From: JBBRYB01 sp038238115 | GTDB taxonomy: Bacteria > Actinomycetota > Actinomycetes > Propionibacteriales > Nocardioidaceae | DNA: 53,755 bases | NCBI GenBank assembly: GCA_038238115.1 | Contig: JBBRYB010000024.1 | Location: forward strand, 1-53,755 | Reading direction: 5' to 3' | Shown: in pieces, positions 8,371 through 15,035 of the stretch | Numbering within the stretch: position 1 is the stretch's first letter | Layout of the letters: each line of letters opens with the position of its first letter | Notes under the pieces: generated by a model | The model's database searches: none | What the model was told of the DNA's origin: nothing | The model's input: the letters and a program-made list of their open reading frames with translations, nothing else | Translations under genes and position numbers: made by a program

Positions 8371-8773
8371 GACTGCTCATTCGAGGCTGGCTGTCGTGGG
8401 GAAACATGGAGACGACGTCGGCGCTGCCGCGAAGGTGATGAGGGAGTTCATTACCGGCGTGATCGGCTTGACAGATGGCATCCTCGACCAGTTGGCGCAC
8501 ATGCGGGTTGTCGAGCCGGTAGAACACCTGCGTGCCCTGTCGGCGCGTGCTCACCAGGCGCGCCAGCCGCAGCTTGGCGAGGTGCTGTGAAACTCCTGCG
8601 GCCGGCTTACCGACCGCCTGAGCCAAGTCGTTGACTGCCAGCTCTCCGTCGAGCAGCGCCCAAAGCACCTGCACCCAGGTGACGTCGGCTAGCATCCGGA
8701 ATGTCTCGACGGCCAGTTCGACGTGCTCGGTCGCTGGCTGCTGCCTTCGCTCCTGCGTGTTGTCGACCGACAT
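8360..8773 (-). CDS. ArsR/SmtB-family metal-responsive repressor
   Basis: This 137-residue winged-helix repressor has the usual recognition helix (AVGKPAAGVSQHLAKLRLARLV) and wing (RRQGTQVFYRL). The alpha-5 region reads DNPHVRQLVEDAICQADHA. Compared with CzrA (Asp84, His86, His97, His100) it keeps two His-equivalents (H91, H105) but has Asn and Gln at the other two, with a nearby Cys101. The alpha-5 zinc/cobalt site is therefore altered. The gene is upstream of, and overlaps, the stub of its likely target exporter. Confidence 0.85.
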   Translation of the reverse strand: MSVDNTQERRQQPATEHVELAVETFRMLADVTWVQVLWALLDGELAVNDLAQAVGKPAAGVSQHLAKLRLARLVSTRRQGTQVFYRLDNPHVRQLVEDAICQADHAGNELPHHLRGSADVVSMFPHDSQPRMSSREH

Positions 8774-8918
8774 TGTCGGACTGTCTTGCCATTGTTGAAC
8801 TCGGCTTGCTCATATGGCAACAGCTAAGGGCAGATTCGCGTCGCTACAGGCAGCCACGCCTACCGCCCGATGTTGGTCGGGGGCTTGCGTCTGCGCAGGT
8901 CAAAGACAGATTTGCGCG

Positions 8919-9092
8919 GTGCCGTCGCCTGCATCGCCGACGTCTAGGCGCACAAGCTTCCGGTCGAGCCGAGCTGAGATGTCCGCTGAGTATGGCGACG
9001 GAGGAAGGGCTCGATTGCTGTTTCACAGTGAGCTTTCCCACGTGTGGCGACGAGGAGTATGGTCCAACCCAGTAGATGCGCCAGTCATCTAG
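8919..9092. repeat. long direct repeat, copy 2
   Basis: This is the second copy of the 173-174 bp repeat at 431-603, in the same orientation. It ends with CATCTAG at 9092, only 23 bp before the ATG of the sigma-like gene at 9116. It may therefore be, or contain, that gene's leader or promoter region, duplicated 8.5 kb away without the gene. Confidence 0.8.
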
Positions 9093-9115
9093 TCTCCGGA
9101 ACGGAACGGTGCCCG

Positions 9116-10498
9116 ATGGCCAGCACATGTGGGAGGTGCGAGCCCCATCCAGGCGTCCGCTCGCGCCGCGTGGGGACCAAACCTGACGAGGTGGACGATG
9201 ACCTCAGCGCGGCCTGGCAGGAATTAGAACAGCGCCACCGTACAGTCCTCGAACTCAGGATCGCTGGACAGACCCTCGAGCAAGTAGGCGCCAGGCTTGG
9301 AATAACTCGAGAACGCGTCCGCCAGCTCCAGCGCGATGCGGAGTCCGCCCTGGTGAAGGCTGCCCTGGCACGACTGCCCCGTATCAAAGAAGAACTTCTG
9401 GCAGCTGTCGGAACTGAGGCGTCGGTTCCGGACACCACGCTCCAGCGCACGCTACGGACGACATCGGCAGTTGCGCTCGCTGCACTACTGCGCACATGGG
9501 GAGTCAAGAATCCGCGGACCTGGGCAGGCGATCTCACCGGATGGTGGACGATGAGACAGCATGCGCTCGACGGTCAACTGCGAGACCTCGTCGCACAGGC
9601 ACCCTTCTCTGCGGCCGAGATGCAAGCGCGTGCCGCGGCGATCGGACTGGCTGAAGGCCTACCCCTGTCTGAGCTGCTGTCCTGCCGCCGATCGCCGCTG
9701 ATCTCCGATGCGCTATCAGGGTGGATTCGGCGCTCGAAGAAGGGGACAGACAGTGCCTTCCTGTGGCTTTCCGCTGCGAGCCGGCCGCGGCCGTCCGGCG
9801 AGATCGCCGAGGCTATCGGTTGGCCCTCAAAGCGGGCACTGTCCAATGCCTTGAGGCGCGACAGCCGCTTCATTCAACTGCGTCCCGAGGGCACGTGGGC
9901 GCTCTCCGACTGGAAATCTCCGGAAGGCTCGTGGCTCTACAAGTCTGCCTGGGAGGCAGTAGTTGACGTTCTTCGCGAACAGGGGCCACTGACGCTTGAT
10001 CAACTGGCTCAGGAAACCATCCGCCGCTACCCGGTGAGTAGGTCCTGGATACATTTGTGCCTCTCAAGGCATCCGATCGGTCGCACGGACCGGGGAATGT
10101 ACGACCTGATCGAACGAGGGGCTGTTCAGATCCAAGAAACTGAACCACGAAAGCCCCACAACATCACTGAATCACCGCCCGGCGTTTTCACGGTACGGCT
10201 GCGGGTCGACTCCTCCATGCTGCGAGGTAGCAGCGTAGTGGTCAGCAGGTGGCTGCCTTGGCGGCTCGGTCTCCAGGAGTCCCTGTCCGCAGGCCACTTC
10301 GTGCTTGTCGACCTTCAGGGCGAGGTGGTTGTGCGCCGCAGCACCACGACGACGGCGCTGTCCAGCTTGCGGGCGCCGATTCGCTCGCTTGGCTTGGTCG
10401 CGGGCTGTCAGTTGGCTGTCCGCATAAGATCCAAGCAGAGAACTGCGGACATACGCCATGCATGCACAGTGAACCAATGCCCGGCGGGACTGGTGTAG
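9116..10498 (+). CDS. sigma-70 region 4-like HTH regulatory protein
   Basis: The 460-residue protein opens with a basic stretch, then a sigma-70 region 4-type HTH (about residues 33-85; LEQRHRTVLELRIAG, then TLEQVGARLGITRERVRQLQ). It lacks sigma region 2, so it is not a complete sigma factor. A central part contains repeated winged-helix-like units (GEIAEAIGWPSKRALSNALRRD; GPLTLDQLAQETIRRYPVSRSWIHLCLSRHP is split into two such pieces), and about 110 C-terminal residues are unassigned. It stands alone with the direct repeat immediately upstream. The target is unknown; transcriptional control of a nearby accessory function is inference. Confidence 0.65.
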   Translation: MASTCGRCEPHPGVRSRRVGTKPDEVDDDLSAAWQELEQRHRTVLELRIAGQTLEQVGARLGITRERVRQLQRDAESALVKAALARLPRIKEELLAAVGTEASVPDTTLQRTLRTTSAVALAALLRTWGVKNPRTWAGDLTGWWTMRQHALDGQLRDLVAQAPFSAAEMQARAAAIGLAEGLPLSELLSCRRSPLISDALSGWIRRSKKGTDSAFLWLSAASRPRPSGEIAEAIGWPSKRALSNALRRDSRFIQLRPEGTWALSDWKSPEGSWLYKSAWEAVVDVLREQGPLTLDQLAQETIRRYPVSRSWIHLCLSRHPIGRTDRGMYDLIERGAVQIQETEPRKPHNITESPPGVFTVRLRVDSSMLRGSSVVVSRWLPWRLGLQESLSAGHFVLVDLQGEVVVRRSTTTTALSSLRAPIRSLGLVAGCQLAVRIRSKQRTADIRHACTVNQCPAGLV

Positions 10499-10545
10499 TC
10501 ACCCAGTCCCTCGAGGAACTGCAGGCGGGCGGCAGCCTGCCGCTG

Positions 10546-11079
10546 CTAGCCCCGAACGCCGACTCGTGCCGAGTCCTGTTCCGCCAGTCGGTCAGGCTGA
10601 CCGGTGTCAGCGCGAGCACCGGCGGGCGTCAGGCGACGTGCTGTGAGGCTCCCCAAGGCCCAGGCGGCGAAGACCGCGATTATGGCGCCAGTCCCGTAGT
10701 GATACCCGAGCGCCGACAGGGCCGACGAGAGCGCTGACTCCCCCATGCCGCCCATGCCGCTCATGCTCTGCCCCGCCCAGAGCGGATGCAGGGAGGGGGC
10801 GACAACGAACCAGACGCCGCTCAGCACCGCGAGCAATGCGCCGAACACCTGAGTGACCAGCCGCCCGCGAAGCATCAGCGCCGCACCGAGCACGGCAGCG
10901 ATACCCGGGGCGAGGTGCAACGTCAGATGACTTTCGGTCCATGTCCATGAAGAAGACGAACCCATGCCATAGCCGAAGGAGGGACCGACGAACGGCACCA
11001 GCGCGCCCCACAGCCCGAGGATCAGCACAATGACTCCCGCCAGCTTCGCCTGACTCGATCCCTGCGAACGGATGGACAT
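10546..11079 (-). CDS. four-helix membrane protein of unknown function
   Basis: The 177-residue protein has four hydrophobic helices (about residues 12-34, 55-72, 77-93 and 125-148) separated by Gly/Ser/Met-rich loops (MGSSSSWTW, SMSGMGGMGES), and a charged C-terminal tail. The pattern is common in actinobacteria but no function can be assigned. It is 54 nt downstream of the CooC-like gene on the same strand and could be the last gene of the minus-strand hydrogenase accessory operon. Confidence 0.65.
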   Translation of the reverse strand: MSIRSQGSSQAKLAGVIVLILGLWGALVPFVGPSFGYGMGSSSSWTWTESHLTLHLAPGIAAVLGAALMLRGRLVTQVFGALLAVLSGVWFVVAPSLHPLWAGQSMSGMGGMGESALSSALSALGYHYGTGAIIAVFAAWALGSLTARRLTPAGARADTGQPDRLAEQDSARVGVRG

Positions 11080-11133
11080 GAGCGCCTCCTTGAGTGCCGT
11101 GCTGCGAAAACGGGTGGTGCAGTCAGACGATAG

Positions 11134-11961
11134 TCACTCTGATTGGGACGGATGGCAAGTGGCGTCGTCGACCGCGCTGCTGAACGCTGGGTGGGCCGGC
11201 GTGAGGAAGCCCGCGGTGAGCGACGTGGCGAGTTCGGCGACCGCTGCCACAACGGGCGCCGCGCCTGGCCAGTCGACCACCGGCACCCGGTGCCGGTCGG
11301 CGGCGACGACCTCCTCGCTCCACGGCAGGCTGCCTGCCAGTTCGTAGCCGTGTCGGGCGCAGAACTCGTTGATCGCCTCCTGGTCGCCCAGCGAGCGCAC
11401 CTTGTTGGCGACCACGACGACCCGGCCGACGGGCAGCTCGGCAACGAGCGCGGCCATCCGCCGGACGGTCTCCAGTGAGCGGTAGTAGGGCTCGGCGACC
11501 AGGCAGACGGTGTCAGCGTGTCGGACCGTCCCCCGGCTGAAGTGCTCGGGAGAGGCCTCCATGTCCACGACGACCAGCCGGTTGCCGTCCTCGCCAAGGT
11601 CCTCCAGCATCGAGGCCACGACGGCGTGCGCGGCACACAGACAGCCCTCTTCGGCATGAGCCGGTGCACCCAGCCCGAGCAGCCGAACCCCGTCGGGCCC
11701 GACGATGGCGTATCGGTCCAGCACCGAGTCGACGGGCTCGGTCAGGCCGGCCCCGCCGCGCCGCCGTGAGACCAGCGCCGACGGGACGGGCCGCAAACCC
11801 GTGCTGGCCGTCTCCAACAGCCCCAGAGCCGTGGACAGGTTCGGGTTGGCATCGGCGTCGATGGCGACGACGGGACGTCCCGACCGTGCTGCCAAGCGGG
11901 CGAGCGTGGCGCTGATGGTCGTCTTTCCCGCGCCACCCTTTCCGGCAACGGCTACCCTCAC
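11134..11961 (-). CDS. CooC-like P-loop ATPase 1 (metallocluster maturation)
   Basis: The 275-residue SIMIBI-class ATPase has a deviant Walker A, GKGGAGKTT (residues 7-15), and the DADANPNLS segment typical of CooC, the ATPase that helps load nickel into CO dehydrogenase. A CxC pair (EEGCLCAAHA) sits where CooC binds metal at its dimer interface, followed by VVVDMEA as switch II. The GTG start overlaps the PadR stop (GTGA). Its place in a hydrogenase locus suggests cofactor or nickel delivery to hydrogenase; no CODH gene is present in the window. Confidence 0.85.
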   Translation of the reverse strand: MRVAVAGKGGAGKTTISATLARLAARSGRPVVAIDADANPNLSTALGLLETASTGLRPVPSALVSRRRGGAGLTEPVDSVLDRYAIVGPDGVRLLGLGAPAHAEEGCLCAAHAVVASMLEDLGEDGNRLVVVDMEASPEHFSRGTVRHADTVCLVAEPYYRSLETVRRMAALVAELPVGRVVVVANKVRSLGDQEAINEFCARHGYELAGSLPWSEEVVAADRHRVPVVDWPGAAPVVAAVAELATSLTAGFLTPAHPAFSSAVDDATCHPSQSE

Positions 11962-12332
11962 CGAGCGGGCTCGTCCTGCTCGGCCAGCTTCTGGTAGCGC
12001 TGGTGGTACGTCCCCAGGGCGCGCGAAACCTCAGCCAGTGATCCGGCGAGAGCGTGCAGCCACTCCCGCCCATCGTCGGTCAATGCATACGTTCGGCGGG
12101 CCGGCCCTGTCGTAGACGGCTCCCAGACCGAGCGAACCAGGCCTTCTTGGTCCATCGCCCGCAGACATCGGTACAGCCTCCCGGGGTCTGCCCGGCCCAA
12201 GCCCAGCTCGGCAACCTGGTCGAGCAACTCATAGCCGTGAGAGGTTCCCTCGGCCAACACAAGCAGCAGGCACGGCCGGAGGTAGTTGCGCGGCATTCCG
12301 AGCGGGAAGTCCTCGACAGCGTTGCCGCTCAT
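11958..12332 (-). CDS. PadR-family transcriptional regulator
   Basis: From ATG 12332-12330, the 124-residue protein has the PadR winged helix (LRPCLLLVLAEGTSHGYELLDQVAELG, in two strands of homology) with the DPGRLYRCLRAMDQEGLV recognition and wing region, and a C-terminal dimerisation helix. The ATG overlaps the stop of the Cys-rich gene (ATGA) and its own stop overlaps the CooC-like GTG. The likely target is the divergent promoter at 13545-13649, where a palindrome is present. Confidence 0.85.
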   Translation of the reverse strand: MSGNAVEDFPLGMPRNYLRPCLLLVLAEGTSHGYELLDQVAELGLGRADPGRLYRCLRAMDQEGLVRSVWEPSTTGPARRTYALTDDGREWLHALAGSLAEVSRALGTYHQRYQKLAEQDEPAR

Positions 12333-12733
12333 CCGCCGGCCCGGGGTGCACGCTCGGCCGCGCAGGCGATGGCCTCCTCGACGGAGTTGTGACACCAGCA
12401 ATCAGCACTGCATTCGCCGTGTGCGGGACGGGTCAGGTCGGCAAAGCTGAGCGCAAACTCGGTCTTGCCCTCCGCCAGTCCCGCATCGGACAGGACGTAA
12501 CCGCCAGTGGACAACTCGAGGTAGCCGTCCAGCACCAGCCGGTCGAGGTAGCCGACCCCGAGGTGCGCCTCGACGCCGAGAAAACGCTCGAGCAGCGCGG
12601 CGTCGACGACGTCGCCGAGTCCCTCACCGCGCAGCCAGTACATCACCTGCAAGATCTCGCTGCGCCAGTAGAGGGCCCGCAGCGCCTCGGACTTCGGTGG
12701 GTGCAGCTCGTCCACGTCAGCCCCTTCCAGCAT
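12329..12733 (-). CDS. conserved accessory protein with Cys-rich C-terminus
   Basis: The 134-residue protein (ATG 12733-12731; a GTG one codon earlier is possible) has a winged-helix-like body (LLERFLGVEAHLGVGYLDRLVLDGYLEL ... YVLSDAGLAEGK, in pieces) and a tail with HGECSADCWCHN and a further Cys near AIAC. Four Cys and two His could bind a metal ion or Fe-S cluster. It lies between a membrane protein and PadR with overlapping ends on both sides, so it is translationally coupled. The function is unknown; a metal-sensing or cofactor-handling role is inference. Confidence 0.6.
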   Translation of the reverse strand: MLEGADVDELHPPKSEALRALYWRSEILQVMYWLRGEGLGDVVDAALLERFLGVEAHLGVGYLDRLVLDGYLELSTGGYVLSDAGLAEGKTEFALSFADLTRPAHGECSADCWCHNSVEEAIACAAERAPRAGG

Positions 12734-13001
12734 CACGGGCCGGCCCGCCGGCGTGCGCTTCGGCCAGGGTGGTCAGGTCCGAGAGGCCTGCCGCGACACC
12801 CGCGAGCTGGTCGTTGATGGTCAGTACCGACGGGCCGATGGAGGAGCACTGAGTTTCGATTGCCCGCACTCCGAAGGCCACCTTGCCCAGCAGCACGGCC
12901 GTACGACGCAAGGAGCCGGCGATGCGAAGCAGGTAGTAGACCAGCACGACCGCGACGAGGACGATCTCGAGGAGGGACAAGGTGATGAGAAGCGCGGTCA
13001 T
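12717..13001 (-). CDS. small membrane protein, hydrogenase array A (paralog of 21092-21355)
   Basis: This 94-residue protein has one N-terminal membrane helix (about residues 4-26) and an amphipathic cytoplasmic domain predicted to be helical. The patterns LRRTAVLLGKVAFGV and IGPSVLTINDQLAGVAAGL recur in the protein at 21092-21355 (LRRLTDTLGKVVFGV; IGPLVNEINGDLVAVADAL), so the two are paralogs. The ATG overlaps the preceding stop (ATGA). A role in holding hydrogenase or its maturation proteins at the membrane is inferred only from location. Confidence 0.7.
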   Translation of the reverse strand: MTALLITLSLLEIVLVAVVLVYYLLRIAGSLRRTAVLLGKVAFGVRAIETQCSSIGPSVLTINDQLAGVAAGLSDLTTLAEAHAGGPARDAGRG

Positions 13002-13297
13002 TGTGGATTCGCCCGTGAGGCACCGTGAACGTGAACCGGCTGCATCTGTGATGGGCTGAGCAGCTCAACGTGCCGCCCGGCCTCGTCGGTGAGCATCGCC
13101 AGGCGGTCCGATGTCTCTGCGAGCAGCCAAGTGGTCGCGGTGTTGCCTGCCACCTGTTTGCCGGCGGTCCACACGAGGCCGGCGCCGCGCTCGATCCGGT
13201 AGACCTGGCGCAAGAACACCTCCAGCAGGACAACTGCCACGATGGCGACGACGAGCCCGATGGCGAGCGCCAGGATCCAGTAGCCGTTATTACTCAC
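12998..13297 (-). CDS. small membrane protein of hydrogenase array A
   Basis: The 99-residue protein starts at GTG 13297-13295 with GGGAGG 5 nt upstream. It has a strong N-terminal helix (WILALAIGLVVAIVAVVLLE) and then a helical soluble part (RQVYRIERGAGLVWTAGKQV; TSDRLAMLTDEAGRHVELL). It has no recognised domain and no clear counterpart in the second array. It overlaps both neighbours, so the operon is translated as a chain. Confidence 0.65.
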   Translation of the reverse strand: MSNNGYWILALAIGLVVAIVAVVLLEVFLRQVYRIERGAGLVWTAGKQVAGNTATTWLLAETSDRLAMLTDEAGRHVELLSPSQMQPVHVHGASRANPQ

Positions 13298-13544
13298 GCC
13301 GACCTCCCGGGGTGAGACTGATGCGTGCTGCCTGCGCAGCGCTCACGGTGCGCTCGGCCGTCGAGACGGTGGTCCCGAGCTCCCACAGGGGCGCAGTGCC
13401 GTCGCGAGCGTCGTTCAGCCCGGCCAGAATCGCTTCAGCTTTCGTGGCGGTACGACGAGCGCCCGCGATCATCAAGAGCAGAACGACGACCACGACGACG
13501 ACGAGGACCAAGCCGATCACGTAGCCGAGTATCCAGCCGTTCAC
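13290..13544 (-). CDS. small membrane protein of hydrogenase array A, first gene of the operon
   Basis: GTG 13544-13542 was chosen because GGGAGGG lies 4-10 nt upstream; a longer frame from 13580 would bury this site. The 84-residue protein is one long helix of Val/Leu (GLVLVVVVVVVLLLMIAG) followed by an amphipathic helix (ARRTATKAEAILAGL) and the segment LWELGTTVSTAERTV. The arrangement resembles the protein at 21381-21659, a possible distant paralog. It is divergent from the hydrogenase small subunit. Confidence 0.6.
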   Translation of the reverse strand: MNGWILGYVIGLVLVVVVVVVLLLMIAGARRTATKAEAILAGLNDARDGTAPLWELGTTVSTAERTVSAAQAARISLTPGGRRE

Positions 13545-13599
13545 AGGCCCTCCCTCACGGGTGCTGACATCAGTCCGCACCGTACACCCAGAATCCCGC

Positions 13600-13618
13600 T
13601 AAGTGTATGGTGCACTTA
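13600..13618. promoter_or_regulatory. palindrome in the hydrogenase divergent promoter
   Basis: TAAGTG-TATGGTG-CACTTA is a perfect 6-bp inverted repeat with a 7-bp spacer, placed 32 bp before the hydrogenase small-subunit ATG and 55 bp from the divergent small membrane gene. An overlapping TGTA...TACA arrangement (13604-13620) fits the TGT-N-ACA style of PadR operators. A padR gene lies in the divergent operon, so PadR is the obvious candidate ligand. Confidence 0.45.
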
Positions 13619-13649
13619 CACGAGTCGCGATTATGCCACAGGAGCGCAG

Positions 13650-15014
13650 ATGGCCGATCGACACAGCGTGACGCAGGTCCGAACTCCGGCTGAGGAGCTA
13701 CTCGGCCTGCTCGGCCCCGTGGACACGTTCCACGACACCACAGACCTGGGCGCGTTCGGGATGCCGTCGGGTGCGATGACCGAGCACATGCTGGAGCCTG
13801 TCGCGAGTGCCACCGGCGGAACGCGCTTCGGCCCCCTCGAGAAGGTGCACGCGTTCTGGTTCGCCGGGATGAGCTGCGACGGCTGCAGCGTGGCAGTCAC
13901 CGGTGCGACGCTGCCGTCCGTGGAGAGCCTGATGCTCGGTGCCCACCCGGGCGTGCCGCGAGTGGTTCTGCACCACCCAGTCCTCAATATGGAGTCCGGG
14001 CCGCACTACCTGCAGCCGGCCGAGCAGGCGATCGCCGGCGAGCTCGACGCGCCGTACGTGGTCATCTTGGAGGGTTCGATCGCCGACGAGACCGTCGCCC
14101 ACGTGCAGGGGGGCTACTGGTCGGCGACAGGTGAAGAGCCGTGGGGCCCCGACGGCGACCTGCGGCCGGTCAGCTCGACAGAGTGGGTGGCCCGGCTCGC
14201 CCCCAACGCCGCGGCGATGATCGCCATCGGCACATGCGCGACGTGGGGCGGTGTGCCCTCGGCGGAGGGTAACCCGACGGGCGCGATGAGCTTGATGGAC
14301 TTCCTCGGTAAGGACTACCGCTCGGTGCTTGGCGTGCCGGTCGTGAACGTCCCCGGCTGCCCACCAGTCGGCGACAACTTCACCGAGACCGTCGCGGCGG
14401 TCTTGTACTTCCTGCAGGGTTTCGGCCCCCTGCCGGAGTTTGACGAACTCGGCCGTCCCGCCTGGCTGTTCGGCGAGACGGTGCACCGTCGATGTGTCCG
14501 CGGCGCCTATTACGAGGAGGGGACGTTCGCCCAGGAGTTCGGAGATCCTGAGTGTCTCGTCGAGGTCGGCTGTTGGGGTCCTGTCGTCAACTGCAACATC
14601 ACGTCACGAGGAGCGATCAAGGGGCTCGGAGGCTGCATGAACGCTGGCGGCGCCTGTATCGGCTGCACCATGCCCGGCTTTCCGGACAAGTTCACGCCGT
14701 TCTACAGCCGCCCACCAGGCTCGCTCGCGTCGACGACGGTCTCGCGGATGGTCGGCAGCGTGATCCGCCCGCTGCGCAAGTTCAGCAACAACAACCTCAA
14801 CCGCGAGGTCCGGTGGGACAGGCAAGGGGCGTCGCCCAGCGCCTACTCCCGGGAAAGTGACGAGCCCTCCAGGCTGTCCAACGTGGGCCACAAGTTCTAC
14901 GACAGCATGCGTCGTCACGGCGACACTGCCCGCCATGACGGCGACGTGTGGGGCAAGCGACCCGACGAGAGCCCGAGCGGCGGCAGCCCCCGCGGCGACC
15001 GCGCCAACATCTGA
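13650..15014 (+). CDS. [NiFe]-hydrogenase small subunit, group 1f/1h-like
   Basis: The 454-residue electron-transfer subunit carries three Fe-S sites. Proximal: C76-DG-C79, then C196 in GTCATWGG and C237 in VPGCPP. Distal: H279, C282, C302 and C308. Medial: C315 or C329, C336 and C339 in the GGCMNAGGACIGC block. The stretch GCWGPVVNCN and the tail RPLRKFSN belong to the high-affinity 1f/1h family. There is no Tat motif, so the enzyme should be cytosolic. An extension of about 65 residues precedes the Fe-S domain and a polar tail follows. AGGAG precedes the ATG by 5 nt. In 1h enzymes as I recall them C79 is Asp; here it is Cys. Confidence 0.9.
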   Translation: MADRHSVTQVRTPAEELLGLLGPVDTFHDTTDLGAFGMPSGAMTEHMLEPVASATGGTRFGPLEKVHAFWFAGMSCDGCSVAVTGATLPSVESLMLGAHPGVPRVVLHHPVLNMESGPHYLQPAEQAIAGELDAPYVVILEGSIADETVAHVQGGYWSATGEEPWGPDGDLRPVSSTEWVARLAPNAAAMIAIGTCATWGGVPSAEGNPTGAMSLMDFLGKDYRSVLGVPVVNVPGCPPVGDNFTETVAAVLYFLQGFGPLPEFDELGRPAWLFGETVHRRCVRGAYYEEGTFAQEFGDPECLVEVGCWGPVVNCNITSRGAIKGLGGCMNAGGACIGCTMPGFPDKFTPFYSRPPGSLASTTVSRMVGSVIRPLRKFSNNNLNREVRWDRQGASPSAYSRESDEPSRLSNVGHKFYDSMRRHGDTARHDGDVWGKRPDESPSGGSPRGDRANI

Positions 15015-15035
15015 CCCAGCCGAGGAGTACCCGTC

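Noticed and set aside
13650..13880. Tat signal on the hydrogenase small subunit
   Set aside because: The N-terminal extension has no RRxFxK motif and no hydrophobic stretch.
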